From Calliopsis andreniformis (Eukaryota > Arthropoda > Insecta > Hymenoptera > Andrenidae), in contig NW_027480423.1 of the NCBI RefSeq assembly GCF_051401765.1, forward strand, positions 9,238,001-9,302,000: a DNA stretch of 64,000 nucleotides. The letters are read 5' to 3'. The first letter of the stretch is position 1, and the number at the start of each line of letters is the position of its first letter. The position numbers and the translations under genes were made by a program. Below, one piece after another: positions 36,888-49,194 of the stretch. The notes beneath the pieces were generated by a model, which was not told the origin of the DNA, made no database searches, and saw nothing but the letters and a program-made list of their open reading frames with translations.

Positions 36888-38172
36888 ACTTTCACACTGG
36901 TTGCAATTATTCGTTTTCTACGATGGAAAAACTGTTGTATTTATATTGTATTTTAGGCTTCAGCGTTCACTTCTTAAGGCCTAACTATTCGATCTGATGG
37001 AACAATGCCCTAGGGTGAAGCCTAGGTTGCCCGGAACGTAGAAATGACCATCACTTTCAAACTGGTTGCAATTATTCGTTTTATACGATGGAAAAACTGT
37101 TGTATTTATATTGTATTTAATGCTTGTGGCGTTCACTTCTTAGGCCCTAACTGTTTGATCTGGTGAAGCAACGCCCTAGAGTGAAGCCTAGGTTGCCCGG
37201 AACGTAGAAGTGACAATTACTTTCACACTGTTTGCAATTATTCCTTTTATACGATGCAAAAGCTGTTGTATTTATATCGTACTTTATGCTTCTGGCGTTG
37301 ACTTCTAAGGCCCTGACTATTCAACCTGTTGGAGCAACGCCCTAGAGTGAAGCCTAGGATGCTCGGAATGTAGAAATGACCATAGCTTTCACACTGGTTG
37401 CAATTATTCGTTTTATACGATGGAAAAGCTGTTGTATTTATATTGTATTTTATGCTTCTGGCGTTCACTTCTTAGGCCCTAGCTATTCGATCTAGTGGAG
37501 CAACGCCCTAGAGTGAAGCCTAGGTTGCCCGGAACGTAGAAATGACCATCACTTTCAAACTTTTTGCAATTAATCCCGTTATATGATGGAAAAACTGTTG
37601 TATTTTTATTGCATTTTATGCTTCGGGCGTTGACTTCTAAGGCCCTGACTATAAAATCTGTTGGAGCAACGCCCTAGAGTGAAGCCTAGGTTGCTCGGAA
37701 TGTAGAAATGACCATAGCTCTCACACTGGTTGCAATTATTCGTTTTATACGATGGAAAAACTGTTGTATTTATATTGTATTTTATGCTTCTGGCGTTCAC
37801 TTCTTAGGCCCTAACTATTCGATCTGGTGGAGCAACGCCCTAGGGTGAAGCCTAGGTGGCCCGGAACGTAGAAATGACCATAACTTTTACACTGGTAACA
37901 ATTATTCGTTTTATACAATGGAAAAACTGTTCTATTTATTTTGTATTTTAAGCTTCGGGCGTTGACTTCTAAGGCCCTGACTATTCAATCTGTTGGAGCA
38001 ACGCCCTAGAGTGAAGCCTAGGTTGCTCGGAATGTAGAAATGACCATAGCTTTCACACTGGTTGCAATTATTCGTTTTATACGATGGAAAAGCTGTTGTA
38101 TTTATATTGTATTTTATGCTTCTGGCGTTCACTTCTTAGGCCCTAACTATTCGATCTGGTGGAACAACGCCC
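36888..38172. repeat. H core, copy 4 of 4
   Basis: Offset 18258 bp (110 monomers) from copy 3 and part of the larger 36480-41158 duplication. It has private changes such as CTATAAAATC near 37654 (CTATACAATC in copies 1-3) and AGCTCTCAC near 37718 (AGCTTTCAC elsewhere), showing it is a real diverged copy. Confidence 0.85.
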
Positions 38173-39483
38173 TTGGGTGAAGCCTAGGTTGCCCGGAACA
38201 TAGAAATGACCATAACTTTTGCACTGGTAGCAATTATTCGTTTTATACGATGGAAAAACTGTTGTATTTATATTGTTTTTTATGCTTCTGGCGTTGACTT
38301 CTTAGGTCCTACCTATTCGATCTGGTGGAGCAATGCCTCAGAGTTAAGTCTAGGATGCCCCAAACGCCGAAATGATCATTACTTTCACTCTTGTTGCAAT
38401 TATTCCTGTTATACGATGAAAAGACCGTTGTATTTTTATTGTATTTAATGCTTCAGGCGTAGGCTTCTAAGGCCGTAGCTATTCGATATGGTGGAGCACC
38501 GCCCTAGAGTGAAGCCTAGGTTGCTCGGAATACAGAAATGACCATAACTTTCACACTGGTTGCAATTATTCGTTTTCTACGATGGAAAAACTGTTGTATT
38601 TATATTGTATTTTAGGCTTCAGCGTTCACTTCTTAAGGCCTAACTATTCGATCTGATGGAACAATGCCCTAGGGTGAAGCCTAGGTTGCCCGGAACGTAA
38701 AAATGACCATAACTTTTACACTGGTACCAATTATTCGTTTTATACAATGGAAAAACTGTTCTATTTATTTTGTATTTTATGCTTCGGGCGTTGACATCTT
38801 TGGCCCTAACAATTCGATCTGGTGGAGCAACGCCCTAGAGTGAAGCCTAGGTTCCCTGGAACGTACAAGTGACCATCACTTTCACACGGGTTGCAATTAT
38901 TCCTGTTATACGATGGAAAGTCTGTTGTATTTTTATTGCATTTTATGCTTCGGGCGTTGACTTCTAAGGACCTAACTATTCAATCTGTTGGAGCTACGCC
39001 CTAGAGTGAAGCCTAGGTTGTTCGGAATGTAGATATGACCATAACTTTCACACTGGTTGCAATTATTCGTTTTATACGATGGAAAAACTGTTGTATTTAT
39101 ATTGTATTTTATGCTTCTGGCGTTCACTTCTTAGGCCCTAACTATTCGTTCTGGTGGAACAACGCCCTAGGGTGAAGCCTAGGTTGCCCGGAACGTAGAA
39201 ATGACCATAACTTTTACACTGGTACCAACTATTCGTTTTATACAATGGAAAAACTGTTGTATTTATATTGTATTTTATGCTTCTGGCGTTGACTTCTTAG
39301 GCCCTAACTATTCCATCTGGTGGAACAACGCCCTAGGGTGAAGTCTAGGTTGCCCGGAAAGTAGAAATGACCATAACTTTCACACTGGTAGCAATTATTC
39401 GTTTTATACGATGGAAAAACTGTTCTATTTATTTTATACTTTATGCTTCGGGCGTTGACTTCTATGGCCCTAACTATTCGATC

Positions 39484-40343
39484 TGGTAGAGCAACGCCCT
39501 AGAGTGAAGCCTAGGTTGCCCGGAACGCAGAAATGACCATTACTTGCACAGTGTTTGCAATTATTCATTTTATACGATGGCGAAGCTGTTGTATTTATAT
39601 TGTATTTTATGCTTCCGGCGTTCACTTCTAACGCCGTAGCTATCAGATGTGGAGCAGCAACGCCCTAGAGTGACGCGTAGATTGCCAGGCACGCAGAAAT
39701 GACCATTACATTCACAATGTTCGCAATCATTCATTTTATACGATGGAAAAACTGTTGTACTTATATCGTATATTATTCTTCTGGCGTTAACTTCTTAGGG
39801 CCTAACTATTTCATCTGGTGGAGCACCGCCCTAGAGTGAAGCCAAGGTTGCCCGGAACGTAGACCATACCATCACCTTCACACTGGTGGTAAATATTCCT
39901 GTTATGCGATGGAAAAACTCTTGCATCTTTATTGTATTTTATGCTTCGGGTGTTGACCTCTAAGGCCCTAACTATTCGATCTGGTGGAGCAACGCCCTCG
40001 AGTGAAGCCTAGGTTGCCCGTAACGTAGAAATGACCATAACTTTCACACTGGTTGCTATTATCCGTTGTAAACGATGGAAAAGCTGTTCTATTTATATTG
40101 CATTTTATGCTCCTGGCATTGAATTCTAAGTCCCTAGCTATTCGATCGGGTGGACCAACGCCCTAGAGTGAAGCCTAGGTTGCCCGGAACGTAGAAATGA
40201 CCATTACTTGCACAGTGTTTGCAATTATTCCTTTTATACGATGGAAAAGCTGTTGTATTTACATTGTATTTTATGCTTCTGTCGTTCACTTCTTAGGCCC
40301 TAACTATTCGATCTGGTGGAACAACGCCCTAGGGTGAAGCCTA
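39484..40343. repeat. K core, copy 5 of 6
   Basis: Offset 18258 bp from copy 2, with GTAGACC at 39859. It lies inside the 4.7-kb duplication. Private change: TCTTAGGGCCTAAC near 39794 against TCTTAGGCCCTAAC elsewhere. Confidence 0.88.
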
Positions 40344-41158
40344 GGTTGCCCGGAACGTAGAAATGACCATCACTTTCAAACTGGTTGCAATTAATCCTGT
40401 TATACGATGGAAAAACTGTTGTATTTTTATTGCATTTTATGCTTCGGGCGTTGACTTCTAAGCCCCAAACTATTCAATCTGTTGGAGCAACGCCCTAGAG
40501 TGAAGCCTAGGTTGCTCGGAATGTAGAAATGACCATAACTTTCACACTGGTTGCAATTATTCGTTTTATACGACGGAAAAACTGTTGTATTTATATTGTA
40601 TTTTATGCTTCTGGCTTTCACTTCTTAGGCCCTAACTATTCGATCTGGTGGAACAACGCCCTAGGGTGAAGCCTAGGTTGCCCGGAACGTAGAAATGACC
40701 ATAACTTTTACACTGGTAGCAATTATTCGTTTTATACCATGGAAAAACTGTTCTATTTATTTTGTATTTTATGCTTCAGGCGTTGACTTCTAACGCCCTA
40801 ACTGTTTGATCTGGTGGAGCAACGCCCTAGAGTGAAGCCTAGATTGCCCGGAACGTAGAAATGACCATTACTTTCACACTGTTTGCAACTATTCCTTTTA
40901 TACGATGGAAAATCTGTTGTATTTATATTGTATTTTATGCTTCTGGCGTTCACTTCTTAGGCCCTAACTATTCGATCTGGTCACACAACGCCCTAGGGTG
41001 AAGTCTAGGTTGCCCGGAACGTAGAAATGATCATAACTTTTACACTGGTAGCAATTATCCGTTTTATACGATGGAAAAACTGTTCTATTTATTTTGTATT
41101 TTATGCTTCGGGCGTTGACTTCTAAGGCCCTAACTGTTTGATCTGGTGGAGCAACGCC

Positions 41159-43884
41159 CTAGAGTGAAGCCTAGGTTGCCCTGAACGTAGAAATGACCAT
41201 TACTTTAACACTGTTTGCAATTATTCCTTTTATACGATGGAAAAGCTGTTGTATTTATATCGTATTTTATGCTTCTGGCGTTGACTTCTAAGGCCCTAGC
41301 TATTCGATCAAGTGGAGCAACGCCCTAGAGGGAAGCCTAGGTTGCCCGGAACGTAGAAATGACCATCACTTTCAAACTGGTTGCAATTATTCGTTTTATA
41401 CGATGGAAAAACTGTTGGATTTATATTGTATTTTATGCTTCTGGCGTTGACTTCTAAGGACCTAACTATTCTATCTGGTGGAGCAACGCCCTACAGTGAC
41501 GCCTAGGTTGCCCGGAACGTAGAAATGACCATAACTTTTACACTGGTAGCAACTATTCGTTTTATACAATGGAAAAACTGTTGTATTTATATTGTATTTT
41601 ATGCTTCTGGCGTTGACTTCTTAGGCCCTAACTATTCCATCTGGTGGAACAACGCCCTAGGGTGACGTCTAGGTTGCCCGGAAAGTAGAAATGACCATAA
41701 CTTTCACACTGGTAGCAATTATTCGTTTTATACAATGGAAAAACTGTACTATTTATTTTATACTTTATGCTTCGGGCGTTGACTTCTAAGGCCCTAACTA
41801 TTCGATCTGGTAGAGCAACGCCCTAGAGTGAAGCCTAGGATGCCCGGAACGTAGAAATGACCATTACTTGCACAGTGTTTGCAATTATTCATTTTATACG
41901 ATGGCGAAGCTGTTGTATTTATATTGTATTTTATGCTTCCGGCGTTAACTTCTAACGCCGTAGCTATCAGATGTGGAGCAGCAACGCCCTAGAGTGACGC
42001 GTAGGTTGCCAGGCACGCAGAAATGACCATTACATTCACAATGTTCGCAATCATTCATTTTATACGATGGAAAAACTGTTGTACTTATATCGTATTTTAT
42101 TCTTCTGGCGTTGACTTCTTATACCCTAACTATTTGATCTGGTGGAGCACCGCCCTAGAGTGAAGCCTAGGTTGCCCGGAACGTAGACCATACCATCACC
42201 TTCACACTGGTGGTAAATATTCCTGTTATGCGATGGAAAAACTCTTGCATCTTTATTGTATTTTATGCTTCGGGCGTTGACCTCTAAGGCCCTAACTATT
42301 CGATCTGGTGGAGCAACGCCCTCGAGTGAAGCCTAGGTTGCCCGTAACGTAGAAATGACCATAACTTTCACACTGGTTGCTATTATTCGTTGTAAACGAT
42401 GGAAAAGCTGTTCTATTTATATTGCATTTTATGCTCCTGGCATTGAATTCTAAGTCCCTAGCTATTCGATCTGGTGGACCAACGCCCTAGAGTGAAGCCT
42501 AGGTTGCCCGGAACGTAGAAATGACCATTACTTGCACAGTGTTTGCACATATTCATTTTATACGATGGAAAAGCTGTTGTATTTATATTGTATTTTACGC
42601 TCCTGGCGTTGACTTCTAAGGACGTAGCTATTAGACGTGGTGGAGCAACGCCCTAGAGTGACGCCTAGGTTGACCGGAACGTAGAAATGACCATTACTTT
42701 CTCAATGTCTGCAATTATTCATTTTATACGATGGAAAAACTGTTGTACTTATATTGTATTTTATCCTTCTGGCGTTAAATTGTAAGTCCCTAGCTATTCG
42801 AGCTGGAGGAGCAACGCCCTAGAGTGAAACATAGGTTACCCGGAACGTAGAAATGACCATCACTTTCACACAGGTTGCAATTATTCCTGTTATAGGATGG
42901 AAAGACTGTTGTATTTTTATTGCATTTTATGCTTCTGGCGTTCACTTCTTGGGCCCTGACTATTCGATCTGGTGGAACAACGCCCTAGGGTGAAGCCTAG
43001 GTTGCCCGGAACGTAGAAATGACCATAACTTTTACACTGGTAGCAATTATACGTTTTATACAATGGAAAAACTGTTGTATTTATATTGTATTTTATGCTT
43101 CTGGCGTTGACTTCTTAGGCCCTAACTATTCGATCTGGTGGAGCAATGCCTCAGAGTTAAGTCTAGGATGCCCGAAACGCCGAAATGATCATTACCTTCA
43201 CGCTTGTTGCAATTATTCCTTTTATACGATGCAAAAGCTGTTGTATTTATATCGTATTTTATGCTTCTGGCGTTGACTTCTAAGGACCTAACTATTCGAT
43301 CTGGTGGAGCAACGCCCTAGAGTGAAGCCTAGGTTGCTCGGAATGTAGAAATAACCATAACTTTCACACTGGTTGCAATTATTCGTTTTTTACGATGGAA
43401 AAGCTGTTGTATTTATATTGTATTTTATGCCTCTGGCGTTGACTTCTAAGGCCCTAGCTATTCGATCTAGTGGAGCAACGCCCTACAGTGAAGCCTAGGT
43501 TGCCCGGAACGTAGAAATGACCATCACTTTCAAACTGGTTGCAATTAATCCTGTCATACGATTGATAAACTGTTGTATTTTTATTGCATTTTATGCTTCG
43601 GACGTTGACTTCTAAGGCCCTGACTATTCAATCTGTTGGAGCAACGCCCTAGAGTGAAGCCTAGGTTGCTCGAAATGTAGAAATGACCATAGCTTTCACA
43701 CTGGTTGCAATTATTCGTTTTATATGATGGAAAAACTGTTGTATTTATATTGTATTTTATGCTTCTGGCGTTCACTTCTTAGGCCCTAACTATTCGATCT
43801 GGTGGAACAACGGCCTAAGGTAAAGCCTAGGTTGCCCGCAACGTAGAAATGGCCATAACTTTTACACAGGTAGCAATTATTCGT
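41159..43884. repeat. Mosaic array with diverged K copy
   Basis: From about 41525 to 42580 it is a diverged 14-monomer-offset copy of 39200-40260. It then passes to monomers such as TTTCTCAATGTCTGC and CTTCTGGCGTTAAATTG that recur near 50830-50910, and to H-type monomers near 43580-43775. No non-satellite sequence. Confidence 0.75.
41808..42580. repeat. K core, copy 6 of 6, diverged
   Basis: Offset 2324 bp (14 monomers) from copy 5, with GTAGACC at 42183. It has the same marker order but more changes: GACGCGTAGGTTGCC, CTTCTTATACCC, GAAGCCTAGG where the others have GAAGCCAAGG, and GATCTGGTGGACC. It departs near 42540 at TTTGCACATATTC. It may be closer to the ancestral form. Confidence 0.75.
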
Positions 43885-46539
43885 TTTATACAATGGAAAA
43901 ACTGTTCTATTTATTTTGTATTTAATGCTTCGGGCGTTGGCTTCTATGGCCCTAACTGTTTGATCTGGTGGACCAACGCCCTAGAGTGAAGCCTAGGTTG
44001 CCCGGAACGTAGAAATGACCATAACTTTTACACTGGTAGCAATTATTCGTAATATACAATGGAAAAACTGTTCTTTTTATTATGTATTTTATGCTTCGTG
44101 CGTTGACTTCTAAGGCCCTAACTGTTTGATCTGGTGGAGCAACGCCCTAGAGTGAAGCCTAGATTGCCCGGAACGTAGAAATGACAATTACTTTCACACT
44201 GTTTGCAATTATTCCTTTTATACGATGCAAAAGCTGTTGTATTTATATCGTATTTTATGCTTCCGGCGTTGACTTCTAAGGACCTAACTATTCGATCTGG
44301 TGGAGCAACGCCCTAGAGTGAAGCCTAGGTTGCTCGGAATGTAGAAATAACCATAACTTTCACACTGGTTGCAATTATTCGTTTTTTACGATTGAAAAGC
44401 TGTTGTATTTATATTGTATTTTATGCTTCTGGCGTTCACTTCTTAGGCCCTAACTACTCGATCTGGTGGAACAACGCCCCAGGGTGAGGCCTACGTTGCC
44501 CGGACCGTAGAAATGACCATAACTTTTACACTGGTAGCAATTATTCGTTTTATACAATGGAAAAACTGTTCTATTTATTTTGTATTTTATGCTTCGGGCG
44601 TTGACTTCTAAGGCCCTAACTGTTTGATCTGGTGGAGCAACGCCCTAGGGTGAAGCCTAGGTTGCCCGGAACGTAGAAATGACCATTACTTTCACACTGT
44701 TTGCGATTATTCCTTTTATACGATGGAAAAGCTGTTGTATTTATATCGTATTTTATGCTTCTGGCGTTGACTTCTATGGCCCTAGCTATTCGATCTAGTG
44801 GAGCAACGCCCTAGGGTGAAGCCTAGGTTGCCCGGAACGTAGAAATGACCATCACCTTCAAACTGGTTGCAATTAATCCTGTTATACGATGGAAAACCTG
44901 TTGTATTTTTATTGCATTTTATGCTTCTGGCGTTCACTTCTTAGGGCCTAACTATTCGATCTGATGGAACAATGCCCTAGGGTGAAGCCTAGGTTGCCCG
45001 GAACGAAAAAATGACCATAACTTTTACACTGGTAGCAATTATTCGTTTTATACAATGGAAAAACTGTTCTATTTATTTTGTATTTTATGCTTCGGGCGTT
45101 GACTTCTTTGGCCCTAACAACTCGATCTGGTGGAGCAACGCCCTAGAGTAAAGCATAGGTTCCCTGGAACGTACAAATGACCATCACTTTCACACGGGTT
45201 GCAATTATTCCTGTTATAGGATGGAAAGACTGTTGCATTTTTATTTCATTTTATGCTTCTGGCGTTCACTTCTTAGGCCCTGACTATTCGACCTGGTGGA
45301 ACAACGCCCTAGGGTGAAGCCTAGGTTGCCCGGAACGTAGAAATGACCATAACTTTTACACTGGTAGCAATTATACGTTTTATACAATGGAAAAACCGTT
45401 CCATTTATTTTGTATTTTATGCTTCGGGCGTTGACTTCTTTGGACCTAACAATTCGATCTGGTGGAGCAACGCCCTAGAGTGAAGCCTAGGTTCCCTGGA
45501 ACGTACAAGTGACCATCACTTTCACACGGGTTGCAATTATTCCTGTTATACGATGGAAAGTCTGTTGTATTTTTATTGCATTTTATGCTTCTGGCGTTCA
45601 CTTCCTAGGCCGTGACTATTCGATCTGGTGGAACAACGCCCTAGGGTGAAGCCTAGGTTGCCCGGAACGTAGAAATGACCATAACTTTTACACTGGTAGC
45701 AATTATTCGTTTTATACAACGGAAAAACTGTTCTATTTATTTTGTATTTTATGCTTCGGGCGTTGACTTCTAAGGCCCTAACTGTTTGATCTGGTGAAGC
45801 AACGCCCTAGAGTGAAGCCTAGGTTGCCCGGAACGTAGAAATGACCATAACTTTTACACTGGTAGCAATTATTCGTTTTATACGATGGAAAAACTGTTTT
45901 ACTTATATTGTATTTAATGCTTCTGGCGTTCACTTCCTAGGCCCTGCCTATTCGATCTGGTGGACAACGCCCTAGGGTGAAGCCTAGGTTGCCCGGAGCG
46001 TAGAAATGACCATAACATTCACACTGGTTGAAATTATTCGTTTTATATGATGGAAAAGGTGTTGCATCTTTATTGTATTTTATGCTTCTGGCGTTGACTT
46101 CTAAGGCCCAAACTATTCAATCTGTTGGAGCAACGCCCTAGAGTGAAGCCTAGGTAGCTCGGAATGTAGAAATGACCATAACTTTCACACTGGTTGCAAT
46201 TATTCCTTTTATACGATGGAAAAATTGTTGTATTTATATCGTATTTTATGCTTCGGGCGTTGACTTCTTTGGCCCTAACAATTCGATCTGGTGGAGCAAC
46301 GCCCTAGAGTGAAGCATAGGTTCCCTGGAACGTCCAAATGACCATCACTTTCACACGGGTTGCAATTATTCCTGTTATAGGATGGAAAGACTGTTGCATT
46401 TTTATTGCATTTTATGCTTCTGGCGTTCACTTCTTAGGCCCTGACTATTCGATGTGGTGGAACAACGCTCTAGGGTGAAGCCTAGGTTGCCTGGAACGTA
46501 GAAATGACCATAACTTTTACACTGGTAGCAATTATCCGT
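43885..46539. repeat. 16-monomer higher-order unit, copy 1
   Basis: A 2655-bp unit (16 monomers) immediately repeated at 46540-49194. Markers are ATTCGTAATATACAATGG, AGCGTAGAAATGACC, GAACGAAAAAATGACC, GGTAGCTCGGAATG and GAACGTCCAAATG. Only occasional differences were seen, such as GCCGTGACTATTCG near 45610 against GCCCTGACTATTCG near 48265 and CAACGGAAAAAC near 45718 against CAATGGAAAAAC. Confidence 0.87.
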
Positions 46540-49194
46540 TTTATACAATGGAAAAACTGTTCTATTTATTTTGTATTTAATGCTTCGGGCGTTGGCTTCT
46601 ATGGCCCTAACTGTTTGATCTGGTGGACCAACGCCCTAGAGTGAAGCCTAGGTTGCCCGGAACGTAGAAATGACCATAACTTTTACACTGGTAGCAATTA
46701 TTCGTAATATACAATGGAAAAACTGTTCTTTTTATTATGTATTTTATGCTTCGTGCGTTGACTTCTAAGGCCCTAACTGTTTGATCTGGTGGAGCAACGC
46801 CCTAGAGTGAAGCCTAGATTGCCCGGAACGTAGAAATGACAATTACTTTCACACTGTTTGCAATTATTCCTTTTATACGATGCAAAAGCTGTTGTATTTA
46901 TATCGTATTTTATGCTTCCGGCGTTGACTTCTAAGGACCTAACTATTCGATCTGGTGGAGCAACGCCCTAGAGTGAAGCCTAGGTTGCTCGGAATGTAGA
47001 AATAACCATAACTTTCACACTGGTTGCAATTATTCGTTTTTTACGATTGAAAAGCTGTTGTATTTATATTGTATTTTATGCTTCTGGCGTTCACTTCTTA
47101 GGCCCTAACTACTCGATCTGGTGGAACAACGCCCCAGGGTGAGGCCTACGTTGCCCGGACCGTAGAAATGACCATAACTTTTACACTGGTAGCAATTATT
47201 CGTTTTATACAATGGAAAAACTGTTCTATTTATTTTGTATTTTATGCTTCGGGCGTTGACTTCTAAGGCCCTAACTGTTTGATCTGGTGGAGCAACGCCC
47301 TAGGGTGAAGCCTCGGTTGCCCGGAACGTAGAAATGACCATTACTTTCACACTGTTTGCGATTATTCCTTTTATACGATGGAAAAGCTGTTGTATTTATA
47401 TCGTATTTTATGCTTCTGGCGTTGACTTCTATGGCCCTAGCTATTCGATCTAGTGGAGCAACGCCCTAGGGTGAAGCCTAGGTTGCCCGGAACGTAGAAA
47501 TGACCATCACCTTCAAACTGGTTGCAATTAATCCTGTTATACGATGGAAAACCTGTTGTATTTTTATTGCATTTTATGCTTCTGGCGTTCACTTCTTAGG
47601 GCCTAACTATTCGATCTGATGGAACAATGCCCTAGGGTGAAGCCTAGGTTGCCCGGAACGAAAAAATGACCATAACTTTTACACTGGTAGCAATTATTCG
47701 TTTTATACAATGGAAAAACTGTTCTATTTATTTTGTATTTTATGCTTCGGGCGTTGACTTCTTTGGCCCTAACAACTCGATCTGGTGGAGCAACGCCCTA
47801 GAGTAAAGCATAGGTTCCCTGGAACGTACAAATGACCATCACTTTCACACGGGTTGCAATTATTCCTGTTATAGGATGGAAAGACTGTTGCATTTTTATT
47901 TCATTTTATGCTTCTGGCGTTCACTTCTTAGGCCCTGACTATTCGACCTGGTGGAACAACGCCCTAGGGTGAAGCCTAGGTTGCCCGGAACGTAGAAATG
48001 ACCATAACTTTTACACTGGTAGCAATTATACGTTTTATACAATGGAAAAACCGTTCCATTTATTTTGTATTTTATGCTTCGGGCGTTGACTTCTTTGGAC
48101 CTAACAATTCGATCTGGTGGAGCAACGCCCTAGAGTGAAGCCTAGGTTCCCTGGAACGTACAAGTGACCATCACTTTCACACGGGTTGCAATTATTCCTG
48201 TTATACGATGGAAAGTCTGTTGTATTTTTATTGCATTTTATGCTTCTGGCGTTCACTTCCTAGGCCCTGACTATTCGATCTGGTGGAACAACGCCCTAGG
48301 GTGAAGCCTAGGTTGCCCGGAACGTAGAAATGACCATAACTTTTACACTGGTAGCAATTATTCGTTTTATACAATGGAAAAACTGTTCTATTTATTTTGT
48401 ATTTTATGCTTCGGGCGTTGACTTCTAAGGCCCTAACTGTTTGATCTGGTGAAGCAACGCCCTAGAGTGAAGCCTAGGTTGCCCGGAACGTAGAAATGAC
48501 CATAACTTTTACACTGGTAGCAATTATTCGTTTTATACGATGGAAAAACTGTTTTACTTATATTGTATTTAATGCTTCTGGCGTTCACTTCCTAGGCCCT
48601 GCCTATTCGATCTGGTGGACAACGCCCTAGGGTGAAGCCTAGGTTGCCCGGAGCGTAGAAATGACCATAACATTCACACTGGTTGAAATTATTCGTTTTA
48701 TATGATGGAAAAGGTGTTGCATCTTTATTGTATTTTATGCTTCTGGCGTTGACTTCTAAGGCCCAAACTATTCAATCTGTTGGAGCAACGCCCTAGAGTG
48801 AAGCCTAGGTAGCTCGGAATGTAGAAATGACCATAACTTTCACACTGGTTGCAATTATTCCTTTTATACGATGGAAAAGCTGTTGTATTTATATCGTATT
48901 TTATGCTTCGGGCGTTGACTTCTTTGGCCCTAACAATTCGATCTGGTGGAGCAACGCCCTAGAGTGAAGCATAGGTTCCCTGGAACGTCCAAATGACCAT
49001 CACTTTCACACGGGTTGCAATTATTCCTGTTATAGGATGGAAAGACTGTTGCATTTTTATTGCATTTTATGCTTCTGGCGTTCACTTCTTAGGCCCTGAC
49101 TATTCGATGTGGTGGAACAACGCTCTAGGGTGAAGCCTAGGTTGCCTGGAACGTAGAAATGACCATAACTTTTACACTGGTAGCAATTATCCGT
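46540..49194. repeat. 16-monomer higher-order unit, copy 2
   Basis: Tandem partner of 43885-46539. After it ends, sequence continues like 24796-25180 to about 49580, so copy 2 is the one that keeps the ancestral right-hand neighbour. This fits an unequal exchange that duplicated the unit in place. Confidence 0.87.

Larger units (their letters stand above)
36480..41158. repeat. 4.7-kb duplicated segment, right copy
   Basis: Partner of 18222-22900 at 110 monomers. It comprises one H dimer, H core copy 4, a K segment and K core copy 5. The match fades near 41158, where this copy has CCCTAGAGTGAAG against CCCTAGGGTGAAG, then CCCTGAACG. Confidence 0.85.
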
